Below, piece by piece: positions 8,071-18,904 of a stretch of DNA of 64,000 bases. The notes beneath the pieces were generated by a model that saw only the letters and a list, made by a program, of their open reading frames with translations, made no database searches and was not told the DNA's origin. Positions within the stretch are counted from its first letter, which is position 1. Each line of letters starts with the position of its first letter. The stretch comes from an uncultured Actinomycetes bacterium (GTDB taxonomy: Bacteria > Actinomycetota > Coriobacteriia > Coriobacteriales > Atopobiaceae). Where the stretch lies: the NCBI GenBank assembly GCA_900314645.1, contig OMWB01000003.1, positions 1-64,000 of the forward strand, read 5' to 3'. The translations under genes and the position numbers were made by a program.

Positions 8071-9225
8071 ATGGCTGATAACACGGTAAGAATCGCGCTG
8101 ATCACGGGTTACCTCGGCGCTGGCAAGACCACGCTGCTGAACCACATCCTCTCCAACGAGGAGGGTATTCGCGCCGCCGTCATCGTGAACGACATTGGCG
8201 AGGTCAATGTTGACGCTCGCCTCATCGAGAAGACCGGCGTCGTCTCGCAGGTTAACGACACGCTGGTGCCGCTCACCAACGGCTGCATCTGCTGCACTCT
8301 GGCCGACGACCTTGCTCGCCAGCTCACCGAGCTTTCCGTCTCGGGCAAGTATGACCACATCATTATCGAGGCGAGTGGCATCTGCGAGCCGGTGCCTATC
8401 GCCTTCACCATCGACAACTTCTGCAAGCAGATGTCTGCGCAGGGCATCAAGGTGACGCTGGACAACATCATTGCCGTGGTGGATTGCGCCCGCATGTACG
8501 ACGAGTTCAACGGTGGCGAGGACCTGCTGGCCGACGACATCGACGAAGACGATATCGAAAGCCTGCTCATTCAGCAGATCGAGTTCTGCACCACCATGGT
8601 GCTCAACAAGGTGGACACCGTCACGCCCGAGCAGGTTGCCGAGCTGAAGGCGCTTGTCCGCAGCCTGCAGAAGGACGCCAAGATCATCGAGGCAACGCAG
8701 GGCAACGTCGATCTGGCCGACCTGCTCAACACGGACCGCTTCAGCTTTGACGAGGCGTACGGCTCTGCCGCATGGATTGAGGCCATGGAGCATCCTGAGG
8801 AGCATGAGGATCCGGAGGTGCTGGAGTATGACATCCAGACCTTCGTGTACCAGCGTCGCCAGCCGTTTGGCCTGGACAAGCTGGAGGGCTTTGTGCGCAC
8901 CTGGCCGGAGAGCATCATCCGCGCCAAGGGCCTTGCGTGGTTCAATGATGACCCCAACATGGCCTACGTGTTTGAGCAGGCTGGGCATCAGGTCCATCTG
9001 CAGGAGAACGGCCTCTTTGTGGCTTCGGCGCCGGAGGCAGAGTTCAAGCAGATCGTGGAAGACAACCCCGAGATTCTGGATGACTGGGACGAGGTCTACG
9101 GCGATCGCATGATTAAGATCGTCTTCATTGGCCGTCACATGGACCGCGCCGCCATCGAGGCGGGCCTCGACGACTGTCTGGTTGAGTGGACACCCGCTGA
9201 CGACGAGGACGAGGACTGGGCGTAA
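8071..9225 (+). CDS. CobW/COG0523 metal-chaperone GTPase
   Basis: A 384-residue G3E GTPase. It has a Walker A GYLGAGKTT at 13-21, the metal-binding CXCC motif (C72, C74, C75 in NGCICCTL), and a C-terminal CobW_C domain from about residue 265. Family members deliver zinc or cobalt to client enzymes using GTP. The acidic C-terminus (DDEDEDWA) may also bind metal. The start at 8071 has AAGAAGGGA upstream; longer in-frame extensions overlap the divergent lipoprotein gene and lack homology. No Zur-like box was found upstream, so the metal is not decided. Confidence 0.93.
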   Translation: MADNTVRIALITGYLGAGKTTLLNHILSNEEGIRAAVIVNDIGEVNVDARLIEKTGVVSQVNDTLVPLTNGCICCTLADDLARQLTELSVSGKYDHIIIEASGICEPVPIAFTIDNFCKQMSAQGIKVTLDNIIAVVDCARMYDEFNGGEDLLADDIDEDDIESLLIQQIEFCTTMVLNKVDTVTPEQVAELKALVRSLQKDAKIIEATQGNVDLADLLNTDRFSFDEAYGSAAWIEAMEHPEEHEDPEVLEYDIQTFVYQRRQPFGLDKLEGFVRTWPESIIRAKGLAWFNDDPNMAYVFEQAGHQVHLQENGLFVASAPEAEFKQIVEDNPEILDDWDEVYGDRMIKIVFIGRHMDRAAIEAGLDDCLVEWTPADDEDEDWA

Positions 9226-9239
9226 GCTTTTGTGACTCT

Positions 9240-9333
9240 AGCTAACGTTGACGCGAACGGCCGCCTCCCGGTCAACATCGGCAGAACCTTGCCGATGTTG
9301 ACCGGGGGGCGGCCGTTCGCGTCAACGTTAGCT
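9240..9333. repeat. 44-bp inverted repeat (hairpin class C)
   Basis: The arms 9240-9283 and 9290-9333 pair along 44 bp with a single T-G exception near 9266, around a 6-nt loop. The outer part reads AGCTAACGTTGACGCG and the inner part CGGTCAACATCGGCA. It fills the gap between the convergent CobW and lipoprotein genes (stops at 9225 and 9343). It is far longer than a bidirectional terminator needs to be. Confidence 0.93.
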
Positions 9334-9342
9334 TTGAAGTTC

Positions 9343-10242
9343 CTACAGCGTGAAGTCGTAGTGCGTAATCTCAATCGAGGTGTCGTTGGCGTCATAGAGG
9401 TGGAGGCTGCCGGTGATGTTAGCAAGTGCCTCGCCGTCTGCCAGCTCGCTCGCATCAAACCAGCCGATGGAGCCCAGCGTCTCGCCAGCGCGGATGACCT
9501 CGTAGAAGGTTGCCTTGTGTGTGGTGCCATCAATTGCCCAGTCGTTGCCGTCCATCACAAGGATGTCGGCTCCCGTCTTGTTGGTGATCTCAAAGAGGAT
9601 GCCTGGGTCGCCTACATAGTCGCCTGCTGCCACAGCCTTGATGGTGCAGGTGTCATCGTCGACGATGAGCTTGTCTATGTTCGTAACCTCATCAAGGTCG
9701 TCGATGGTGTCGCCACCAAAGTACTGAGCCCCGGAGGAATACGCTTCAGACTGATCTCCCCCCTCAGACTGAACTACCTTCTCGGACGGGTCGATGTGCT
9801 TGAAGGTCAGTGAGGAGTCACTTTGCGACATGACGAGCAGGCCGTCTGCAAGCCTCATCTTCGCGGGGTCTCCGCCCATCGATAGGGTGGCGCTGTCTTG
9901 CTCCTTGGCCTCCCAAGTGCCCGTCACGATTTCGCCAAACATGTCCAGCGCCGCGGTGCCATCTTCATTCAGGTCGAGGTACACGCAGTAACCAAACTCC
10001 TTCATGGCCTGCATGTCTTCCTCAGAGGTCTCCTCGCCTTCCTGCACCATGCTCACGAGCTCCCAGGAACCCTTGAAAGCCGCACCCAAATCAGCCTCTG
10101 CGCTGGGCTCTGCCGTTGTTTCGCTTGTGGATGTCGGTTTCTGGGGCGCCGGATCTCCGCTTGACGACTTGTTGCCGCCGCATCCTGTCAACGCAAGGCA
10201 AAGCGCAAGCATCACAACGAACACGGACCACATACGTTTCAT
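9343..10242 (-). CDS. hypothetical lipoprotein
   Basis: A 299-residue protein with the signal peptide MKRMWSVFVVMLALCLALTGC (lipobox cysteine C21) and a Ser/Thr/Pro/Glu-rich linker to about residue 55. Two probable beta-rich domains follow. The first, around GSWELVSM and DEDGTAALDMFG-like strands (about 60-135), looks like the lipocalin-like small domains of surface lipoproteins. The second (about 190-299) contains FEITNKTGADILVMDGNDW, as in DUF5067/DUF4352-like Ig folds. No enzyme motif is visible. GAGAGGAG precedes ATG 10242. Function unknown. Confidence 0.75.
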   Translation of the reverse strand: MKRMWSVFVVMLALCLALTGCGGNKSSSGDPAPQKPTSTSETTAEPSAEADLGAAFKGSWELVSMVQEGEETSEEDMQAMKEFGYCVYLDLNEDGTAALDMFGEIVTGTWEAKEQDSATLSMGGDPAKMRLADGLLVMSQSDSSLTFKHIDPSEKVVQSEGGDQSEAYSSGAQYFGGDTIDDLDEVTNIDKLIVDDDTCTIKAVAAGDYVGDPGILFEITNKTGADILVMDGNDWAIDGTTHKATFYEVIRAGETLGSIGWFDASELADGEALANITGSLHLYDANDTSIEITHYDFTL

Positions 10243-10271
10243 GGTTTGCTCCTCTCCCGTACGTACCCTCA

Positions 10272-12848
10272 TCAAAGGTCTAGCAGGTCTTCCACAAAGC
10301 CGACGCGGTAGTTGTCAAATACGACCGAGCCCTCGTCCTGAGTGGCATCGAGATCCACGTCAGCGGCAATGCCAAAGTCGCGGTCACCCTCGGGGTCATG
10401 GAAGGTCTGGCGCACGTGCCACACATGGTTGGTACGCTCGTCGCTCTCGTCAATCTCGAAGTAGTCTGCTGAGCGGGCGTCTCCGTCGAGCAGGACCTCC
10501 TCGTGCGCCTCAAAGTATTCGTCCATGATGCGCTGCCAGCGCGGAGCACGCCAGCCCCACTCGCCGTCGAGCTCACCCAGCTCGTCGTAGCGATCCTCGG
10601 CAGCAAGACGCACGCGTGCAAAGAGCGCGTTGCGTACCAAGAGGGTGATGGCGCGGCGGTCGTGAACCACCTCGTCGGGGTCCTCGGGCGGCGCTCCGGC
10701 ATCCAGCTCTTCGGAGTCCGCGCCTTCCCATTCGTCGACCAGACTGGAGTCAACCGTGCGCACCACGAGGCCAAGCCACGCGATGATGTCCTCGAGCCGT
10801 TCGTCACGCTTGTCAAAGGGAACCGTGCGGTCAAGCGCGCGGTATGCCTCGGAGAGGTAGCGCAAGAGGATGCCCTCTGCGCGTGCGATGCCGCATTTCT
10901 GCACGTAACCCTTGAAGTCCGAGGCCGTCTCGAGCATGTCGCGCAGGACGGACTTGGGGCGCGGGTCGTAGTCGCGTGCCCACGGCACCTGCTCGCAATA
11001 CTGTGCAAAGGCAGCGTCGATGAGCTCCTCGAGCGGCTTCTCGTAGGTGACCTCCTCAAGGCGCTCCATGCGCTCTTCGTACTCGATGCCGTCGGCCTTC
11101 ATCTCGGCGACGGCCTTGGCGCGCGCAGCCTTCTCTTGGGCCACAAGGATCTGGCGCGGGTCTTCAAGCGTGGCCTCTACCAGTGAGATTACGTCAAGCG
11201 CATAGGTCTCGCTCTCTGGGTCAAGCAGCTCGAGCGCGGCAAGGAGGAAGGGGGAGAGCGGCTGGTCGAGCGCGAACCACTCGGGCAGCTCGATGGTCAC
11301 CCAGTAGTCGTCGACGCCGTCCTCGTCGGGCTCGCACAGCACCACGCCAGCGTCCATCAAGGTAGCAAAGACCTCGTCCGCAGTTGCCTCGAGTTCTTCC
11401 TTCTGGGCGTCGGTCTGGATGGAGTCGGCAATCAGCTGGCTGACGCGTGCGCGGGCATCGCCACCCTGCTCGACCTCGGCAAGCACCATGGAGTGCGTGA
11501 TGCGCAGCCGTGGAATGAGGGCCTCCGGCGTCGCCTCGATGAGTCGCTCAAACGTCTGCTTGTTCCATCCCACGAAGCCCTCGGGCGGCTTGCGCGTCTT
11601 GGTGTTGCGTGCCTTTTTGGGGTCTCCGCCAGCCTTTTGCAGTGCGCGAGCACGCTCGATATCGTATTCGGTAGCCTGGGCGATGACGGTACCCTCGGTA
11701 TCAAAACCCGAGCGTCCGGCGCGGCCGGCGATCTGGTGAAACTCGCGCGCGTTGAGGCGCCGCTGGCGGCGGCCATCAAACTTTGCCAGAGCCGTAAGCA
11801 GCACCGTACGAATGGGCACGTTGATACCCACACCTAGGGTGTCCGTGCCGCAGATGACGGGCAGGAGGCCCTGCTGCGCGAGCTTCTCAACCAGCAGTCG
11901 ATACCGCGGCAGCATGCCGGCGTGGTGCACGCCCACACCCGAGGCAAGCAGGCGCTGGAGCGTCTTGCCGAAGGCCGTGGAGAAGCGCGTGCCCTTGCAG
12001 GCCTCCTTGATAGCGTCGCGCTGCTCGCGCGTGGAGACGCCGTAGCTCGCGAGCGCTTGTGCGCTCTTGAGGGCGGCGTCTTGGCTGAAGTGCACGGCGT
12101 AGATGGGCGCCTTGCCCTGACGTACGGCCAGCTCGACTGTGGCCTCGAGAGCCGTCTCCACAAACTCGAAGGTCAGAGGCACGGGGCGCGGCGCATCGAG
12201 CACGAGGTCAACATCGCGGTCGGTCTGTCGCTCCAGCACGCCTTCGATGGCCGAGACGTCACCAAGCGTGGCGCTCATCAGCAAGAACTGCGTGTGCGGC
12301 AGGGTAAGGAGGGGCACCTGCCATGCCCAGCCGCGGTCGTGATCGCCAAAGTAATGGAACTCGTCCATCGCCACGCAGGCTACGTCGCTGTATTCGCCCT
12401 CGCGCAGCGCCTGGTTTGCCAAGATCTCTGCCGTGCAGCAGATGACGGGCGCATCGGGGTTGATGGAGGCGTCTCCAGTGATCATGCCCACGTTGTCGCG
12501 GCCCAGGATGTCCACCAAGTCAAAGAACTTCTCGCTGACTAGCGCCTTGATGGGCGCCGTGTAGAAGGCACGGCCGCCGCTGCACATGGCCATGAAGCAG
12601 AGCCCCAGAGCCACCATCGACTTGCCCGATCCCGTAGGCGTGCCTAAGATGACGTGGTTACCGGCGGCTAGGGAGAGTAGGGCGTCCTCTTGGTGGGGCC
12701 ACAACTCAATGCCGCGCGATCCGACCCAGCTGAGGAAGAGGTCAAGCGACTGCTCTCCGTCGAGGGCGGGCATGTCCTCGTCCAGATAGGGAAGGTAGAG
12801 GGCGAGCGACCCCTTAGAGAAGGGGTTGACTTCGTAGCTATCAGACAA
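10272..12848 (-). CDS. DEAD/DEAH-box superfamily II helicase, DUF3516 family
   Basis: An 858-residue SF2 helicase. Motif I GTPTGSGKS lies at 69-77, motif II DEFH at 162-165, motif III SAT at 191-193, and motif VI QIAGRAGR near 395. The long C-terminal region (from about 500) matches the DUF3516 extension common in actinobacteria. DEFH rather than DEAD, with the Ski2-like layout, suggests an RNA helicase acting in RNA turnover or ribosome quality control, but this is inference from the family. It starts with TTG after CGGAG; no in-frame ATG lies nearby. It is followed 29 bp later by the lipoprotein. Confidence 0.9.
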   Translation of the reverse strand: MSDSYEVNPFSKGSLALYLPYLDEDMPALDGEQSLDLFLSWVGSRGIELWPHQEDALLSLAAGNHVILGTPTGSGKSMVALGLCFMAMCSGGRAFYTAPIKALVSEKFFDLVDILGRDNVGMITGDASINPDAPVICCTAEILANQALREGEYSDVACVAMDEFHYFGDHDRGWAWQVPLLTLPHTQFLLMSATLGDVSAIEGVLERQTDRDVDLVLDAPRPVPLTFEFVETALEATVELAVRQGKAPIYAVHFSQDAALKSAQALASYGVSTREQRDAIKEACKGTRFSTAFGKTLQRLLASGVGVHHAGMLPRYRLLVEKLAQQGLLPVICGTDTLGVGINVPIRTVLLTALAKFDGRRQRRLNAREFHQIAGRAGRSGFDTEGTVIAQATEYDIERARALQKAGGDPKKARNTKTRKPPEGFVGWNKQTFERLIEATPEALIPRLRITHSMVLAEVEQGGDARARVSQLIADSIQTDAQKEELEATADEVFATLMDAGVVLCEPDEDGVDDYWVTIELPEWFALDQPLSPFLLAALELLDPESETYALDVISLVEATLEDPRQILVAQEKAARAKAVAEMKADGIEYEERMERLEEVTYEKPLEELIDAAFAQYCEQVPWARDYDPRPKSVLRDMLETASDFKGYVQKCGIARAEGILLRYLSEAYRALDRTVPFDKRDERLEDIIAWLGLVVRTVDSSLVDEWEGADSEELDAGAPPEDPDEVVHDRRAITLLVRNALFARVRLAAEDRYDELGELDGEWGWRAPRWQRIMDEYFEAHEEVLLDGDARSADYFEIDESDERTNHVWHVRQTFHDPEGDRDFGIAADVDLDATQDEGSVVFDNYRVGFVEDLLDL

Positions 12849-12887
12849 CGTATGCTCCGTTCTGCGGGGAACGTACTGGCTGGCGCG

Positions 12888-13373
12888 CTATTTCTCCTGA
12901 ACGTGCTTGCCAGTCATGTGCTCGATCTTGAGCTCGAGCATCTTCACGCGGCGGCCGTTCTTGGCAATGTCTGCCTCGATGTCGGTGTCGGCAGGGAAGT
13001 ACTTGGAACCGAGCGCGTACAAAGAGCTATGGATGAGCTCAGGATCCTCTACGACGCAGATGCGCCCAAAGCAGATGACCGAGTTCACGTAGTACCACCA
13101 CTCGCCCTCGTTCCGCTCGCCTTCGTCCATGACCGTAAGGCTGGCCTTGTCGTGCGCGATGAGGGCGTCCAGCTTGTGGCCCTCAACTGCGGTATGGAAG
13201 AAAACGGAGCCCAGCTCGCCACGGGTGGGGTCGTATACGAAGTTCATGGGGACGCCGTAGGGATAGTCGTCGTCACCCAGCAGAGACAGCACCGAGCGCT
13301 TCTGTGTGGCCAGAATCTGCTGACAAGTCTCGATGGGCAAGAGCTGCTTGAACCTTCTCATTTGCCGAAACAT
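12888..13373 (-). CDS. pyridoxamine 5'-phosphate oxidase-like flavin-binding protein
   Basis: A 161-residue split-barrel protein of the PPOX/NimA-like family: LPIETCQQILATQKRSVLSLLGDDDYPYGVPMNFVYD, then FFHTAVEGHKLDAL and VCFGRICVVED-like strands. Members bind FMN or haem/F420 and reduce or detoxify small molecules; several nitroimidazole-resistance proteins belong here. The substrate is unknown. GGAG lies 7 bp before the chosen ATG at 13373. The longer open frame upstream runs into the divergent rlmKL gene and has no homology. Confidence 0.85.
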   Translation of the reverse strand: MFRQMRRFKQLLPIETCQQILATQKRSVLSLLGDDDYPYGVPMNFVYDPTRGELGSVFFHTAVEGHKLDALIAHDKASLTVMDEGERNEGEWWYYVNSVICFGRICVVEDPELIHSSLYALGSKYFPADTDIEADIAKNGRRVKMLELKIEHMTGKHVQEK

Positions 13374-13497
13374 GAGGTAACTCCAATCGTTTTTGGTGAG
13401 AAACCAAGGGTAACACACGCATGCTAACCCGATGCTTTTCCCACGATTCAGGATGGTTTTCGCTACCATCGGAAGCGGAACGTTGAGGGAGGATCGC

Positions 13498-15702
13498 GTG
13501 AAGGCTGCTGAACAAGAGCTTGTTGCCCGCTGTGCGGGTGGATTCGAGGACGTGTTGGCGCGTGAGCTGCGCGCTCTTGGCATGCGGCGCGTGCGGCCTC
13601 TGAACGGCTCGGTCGTCTTCTTTGGCACTCAGCGCGATGCGTATCGAGCCTGCCTGTGGAGCCGCGTGGCCACGCGCGTACAGCTGGTGCTTGGACGGGT
13701 CGCTGCAAAGGACGCTGACGAGCTGTACCAGAGCGTGGCTGCGTTTCCGTGGGAGCGTCATGTGCGTGACGGCGCGACGATTGCCATTCGCGCGCACGGC
13801 ACGAGCGAGACGTTGAGGAATACCCAGTTCACAGCGCTGAAGGTGAAGGATGCGCTGTGCGACCGCCTGCGCGAGGTTCGCGGCGTGCGCCCCGACGTTG
13901 ACGCGAAGCAGCCAGGCTTTTTGCTGCAGGTGGGGTTGCGTGGTGACCGGGCAACGCTCAGCCTTGACCTAACTGGCGAATCGCTCCATAGGCGTGGGTA
14001 TCGGCAGGAGGGCGTGCAGTCCGAGGCCCCGCTTAAAGAGACGTTGGCGGCGTCGGTGCTGCTCGCTGCTGGGTGGGACGAGTTGGCAGCCGATGGTGGC
14101 ATGCTGGTTGACCCCATGTGCGGCTCGGGAACCTTTGCCATTGAAGGTGCGATGATCGCGGCGGGTGTGGCACCAGGCCTTCTGCGTGAGCGCTGGGGCT
14201 TTGAGGGTTGGGTACGTCACGATGCCCAGGTGTGGAATGAATTGCTGGTAGAGGCCTATGACGAGCAGGCTGAGCCACGAGCGCGCGTGCGGATTGTTGC
14301 TGGTGACATCGACGCCGATGTGGTGGAGCTCGCGCGGGCCAACGCCGAGCGTGCCGGGGTGTCTGACCTCGTGAGCCTTCATGTGGACGACGCTTGCAAC
14401 TTGGCGCGGCACGTACGCGGTGCGCACGGGATGCACGGACTACTGGTGGAAAATCCGCCCTATGGCATGAGGCTGCTTTCGCAGGCCGAGCTTCCTGCGG
14501 TGCATGCGGCTCTTTCGGCTGCCGTGGATGCGGTGCCCAAAGGCTGGCGGGCATCCATCATCACCCCTGACCTTGGGATTGACACTGCGCTGGGAAGAGT
14601 GCCTCAGGAAGTGATCGCCTGCCACAATGGGCCCATCGAGGCGTGGGTGAGGCGCTACGACCTCTCTGCGAAACCACAGGAGTGCACGGTTACGACGTTC
14701 GCCGGAAAGCAGGTGGGAGTGCGCGTTGCCGATGCAGGGAGCGGGCAGTTTGCGAGCCGCCTGCGCAAGATGGCCAAGGAGCGTGCCCGCTGGGCGCGTG
14801 GCGAGGGAGTTACCTGCTACCGCCTCTACGATGCTGACCTGCCCGACTATCCCGTCTCGGTCGACGTGTACGCCGGGGCTGCGGAGGACGAGGGCAAGAC
14901 CTTTGCGGTGGTAGAAGAGCGTCCTCGGCCCCGCGCGGTTGACGTGCAGCGAGCAGGCCGTCACTTTGCCGATGCCGTCGCGCTGACGGCGGCGACGCTT
15001 GATGTGCCGATTGAGAATGTGGTGCAGAAGCCGTGGGCAACTGACGCCCTGTATCTGCGCATGAAGGATGCGGATTCGGTCGCAGCTTGGGCAACGGTGT
15101 CTGAGGCGGGCTGCCTCTTCAAGAGTGATTTGAGTGGAACCGTAGGAAAGAGCTTGCCTCTCGACCTGCGGCTTATTCGCGAGTTGACGGCAGAGCACTC
15201 GCGTGGCGCACGCTTTGCGAACCTCTTTGCAGCGGGAAATGCGGCTACGGTGCTTGTTGCCTCAGCGGGAGCGAAGAGCACAGTGACGATTGATGCCTCA
15301 AAGGAGCGCATTGCATGGGTAAATGAGACACTCCGTCTGAACGGGCTTGCCGGCGCGCAGAACACGCTTGTGTGCTCTGATGTCCGTGCGTGGCTTGCTC
15401 GGGAGATGCGAACAAAGCGCAGGTACGACCTTGTGCTCTGCTCGCCACCGGAACGACTTCAGGCGCATGGCGAAAGCAAGGCATGGGATCTAGAGAAGGA
15501 TTTATCAGGTCTCCTTGCGCAGCTTGAAGCCGTGCTTGCGCCGGATGGCACCGTGGTGTTGGTTCTGCCCGCTCATAGCGAGCTGCCGCGCTGCGGCTTT
15601 GCCGCGGAGGACGTGAGCGAGCGTGTGGTACCCCACGACTTCGAGCGTTCGCGCAATCATGTGCGTTGCTATCTACTGATGCGATCGAACAGAAGCGCAT
15701 AG
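13498..15702 (+). CDS. rlmKL: bifunctional 23S rRNA methyltransferase RlmKL
   Basis: A 734-residue fusion. An N-terminal THUMP domain (about 45-155) precedes an N2-guanine methyltransferase domain, with LVDPMCGSGTFAIEGAM (D205 region, SAM binding) and the catalytic ENPPYG near 318. A second Rossmann methyltransferase ends the protein, with LVLCSPPE near 646. In E. coli the halves make m2G2445 and m7G2069 in 23S rRNA during 50S assembly. The RlmK half here carries SPPE where E. coli has a DPPxF-type motif. The GTG start at 13498 has GGGAGGA at ideal spacing. Confidence 0.9.
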   Translation: MKAAEQELVARCAGGFEDVLARELRALGMRRVRPLNGSVVFFGTQRDAYRACLWSRVATRVQLVLGRVAAKDADELYQSVAAFPWERHVRDGATIAIRAHGTSETLRNTQFTALKVKDALCDRLREVRGVRPDVDAKQPGFLLQVGLRGDRATLSLDLTGESLHRRGYRQEGVQSEAPLKETLAASVLLAAGWDELAADGGMLVDPMCGSGTFAIEGAMIAAGVAPGLLRERWGFEGWVRHDAQVWNELLVEAYDEQAEPRARVRIVAGDIDADVVELARANAERAGVSDLVSLHVDDACNLARHVRGAHGMHGLLVENPPYGMRLLSQAELPAVHAALSAAVDAVPKGWRASIITPDLGIDTALGRVPQEVIACHNGPIEAWVRRYDLSAKPQECTVTTFAGKQVGVRVADAGSGQFASRLRKMAKERARWARGEGVTCYRLYDADLPDYPVSVDVYAGAAEDEGKTFAVVEERPRPRAVDVQRAGRHFADAVALTAATLDVPIENVVQKPWATDALYLRMKDADSVAAWATVSEAGCLFKSDLSGTVGKSLPLDLRLIRELTAEHSRGARFANLFAAGNAATVLVASAGAKSTVTIDASKERIAWVNETLRLNGLAGAQNTLVCSDVRAWLAREMRTKRRYDLVLCSPPERLQAHGESKAWDLEKDLSGLLAQLEAVLAPDGTVVLVLPAHSELPRCGFAAEDVSERVVPHDFERSRNHVRCYLLMRSNRSA

Positions 15703-15740
15703 AATACTGAATAAATGGCAATTGAAGGAGGGGAAGAGCC

Positions 15741-16061
15741 ATGGCTCAAGATAAGGTGAACCGCGTCGAGCGGATTCAGGCGATGGAAGAGGCGCTCAAC
15801 GTGTCACGCGATGCGGCTGAGCAGCTTTCTGAGGCCGTTGCTGCGCAGGTAGATGCCCTTGACGCATTGCGACAGCTCTCGATGTACTACGGGAGCCAGG
15901 ACTGGTACAAAGACCGCGAAGCAGATGAGCGGGGCAAGCTGCCGGATGACCTTGAGCGCGGTGTGCTGGGCGAGGACCTTCCGTACGAGGTTTTGGTGAG
16001 TGCCCGCGAGGCCGCTCTCGCCGCCCTCGAGGTTGCCACCTTGGTACTCAGGGCACTGTAA
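15741..16061 (+). CDS. DUF4298 family protein
   Basis: A 106-residue, probably all-helical protein matching DUF4298: RIQAMEEALN at the start, then the conserved YYGSQDWYKDREADERGKLPDDLERGVLGED. It has no signal peptide and is acidic. Function is unknown in the family. GGAGGGG precedes the ATG. It is 38 bp after rlmKL and 23 bp before the aldo/keto reductase, so likely co-transcribed with one or both. Confidence 0.85.
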   Translation: MAQDKVNRVERIQAMEEALNVSRDAAEQLSEAVAAQVDALDALRQLSMYYGSQDWYKDREADERGKLPDDLERGVLGEDLPYEVLVSAREAALAALEVATLVLRAL

Positions 16062-16084
16062 CGTCCAAAGGAGGGGAGAGGGCC

Positions 16085-17236
16085 ATGAACTACCGTCGTT
16101 TGGGGAAGACGGGCCTGATGGTGAGCGAGATTGGCTACGGCGGCGAGTGGCTTGACCGCATGAGCGCCGAGGAGGCCCGTGCCATCACCCTGCGTGCGGC
16201 TGAGCTGGGCGTCAACATCGTTGACTGCTGGATGAGCGATCCTGAGGTCCGCACGCGTCTGGGAGATGCCTGCGCGGAGAATCCGGGCCACTGGATTGTG
16301 CAGGGGCATATCGGCTCAACCTGGCAGGGCGGCCAGTACGTGCGCACGCGCGACGTCGAGGCGTGCAAGGTTGCCTTTGACGACCTGCTCACCCGCTTCC
16401 ACACTGACCATGTGGAGCTGGGCATGATGCACTACATCGACGACCTTGACGAGCTCAAGCGTTGCCTCGAGGGTCCGTACCGTGACTTTGTTGAGCAGCT
16501 TAAGGCTGAGGGCACCATCCGTCACATTGGCATGTCAACACACAGTGCCGTGTGCGGTACCTATGCTGTTGAGCAGGGCGCCGTTGAGATGATGCTCTTC
16601 TCCATCAACCCGGCCTATGACATGCAGCCAGGCGACTATGACATCAACACGCTGACGAGTGCCGCAGACGCGGAGTTCGCTGGCTTTGACGAGGGGCGCC
16701 TGAACTTCTACCGCCTGTGCGAGCGCGAGGACGTGGGTCTGACGGTGATGAAGGCCTTTGCGGGCGGTCGTCTGATGGACGCTGATCGTAGCCCCTTTGG
16801 CGTGGCGCTCTCCGCGACGCAGTGCCTCCACTACGCCCTGACGCGTCCCGCCGTGGCGAGCGTCATGGCTGGTTATGGTAGCGTGGCGGATCTCGAGGCC
16901 GACGTCGCGTACGAGACGGCAACGGAGGACGAGCGTGACTATGCGAGTGTGCTCGCCAACGCGCCGCGCAACAACGCGAGCGGCCTCTGCACCTATTGCG
17001 GCCACTGCGCTCCGTGCCCCATGGGCATCAACGTTGCGCAGGTCAACAAGTTCTACGACTTGGCGGAGGTGCAGGTGTCCAAGGGCGGAGAGGTGCCTGC
17101 CTTGGTGCGCGACCACTACCTCGCGCTTGACCACCACGCGGACGAATGCGTTGCGTGCGGCGGGTGCGAGAGCCGCTGTCCGTTTGGCGTGGGCGTCATC
17201 GAGCGCATGGAGCGTACGGCTGAGCTCTTCGCGTAA
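16085..17236 (+). CDS. Fe-S-containing aldo/keto reductase-like protein
   Basis: A 383-residue protein: an aldo/keto-reductase TIM barrel (about 1-290) followed by a two-cluster 4Fe-4S domain. The cluster cysteines are C302, C305, C308, C311 and C355, C358, C361, C365 (CTYCGHCAPCP and CVACGGCESRCP). The usual AKR tetrad is incomplete: Asp is present in NIVDCW and His in MMHYIDD, but the Tyr and Lys positions appear substituted. Such proteins occur in anaerobes and probably pass electrons between a flavin or ferredoxin and an organic substrate. The substrate is unknown. GGAGGGGAG precedes the start. Confidence 0.88.
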   Translation: MNYRRLGKTGLMVSEIGYGGEWLDRMSAEEARAITLRAAELGVNIVDCWMSDPEVRTRLGDACAENPGHWIVQGHIGSTWQGGQYVRTRDVEACKVAFDDLLTRFHTDHVELGMMHYIDDLDELKRCLEGPYRDFVEQLKAEGTIRHIGMSTHSAVCGTYAVEQGAVEMMLFSINPAYDMQPGDYDINTLTSAADAEFAGFDEGRLNFYRLCEREDVGLTVMKAFAGGRLMDADRSPFGVALSATQCLHYALTRPAVASVMAGYGSVADLEADVAYETATEDERDYASVLANAPRNNASGLCTYCGHCAPCPMGINVAQVNKFYDLAEVQVSKGGEVPALVRDHYLALDHHADECVACGGCESRCPFGVGVIERMERTAELFA

Positions 17237-17283
17237 GGAGCGTGGCAAGACCGCTAATCGAGGCACTCTAGGATATGTAATGA

Positions 17284-18843
<1,560 letters not shown>

Positions 18844-18853
18844 ACAAGCAATG

Positions 18854-18884
18854 CGGGCATTCGAGGGCTGGCCTCGAATGCCCG
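18854..18884 (+). terminator. 13-bp hairpin between GH1 and PTS EIIB genes
   Basis: CGGGCATTCGAGG (18854-18866) pairs perfectly with CCTCGAATGCCCG (18872-18884). The following bases (ACCTTTAAAGGAGG) hold the ribosome-binding site of the EIIB gene and no T-run, so the hairpin more likely sets mRNA stability or relative expression of the two genes than a full stop. Confidence 0.55.
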
Positions 18885-18904
18885 ACCTTTAAAGGAGGTT
18901 TCTT

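Noticed and set aside
8032-9138. A 368-codon open frame on the minus strand
   Set aside because: It lies opposite the CobW gene and has no recognisable domain.
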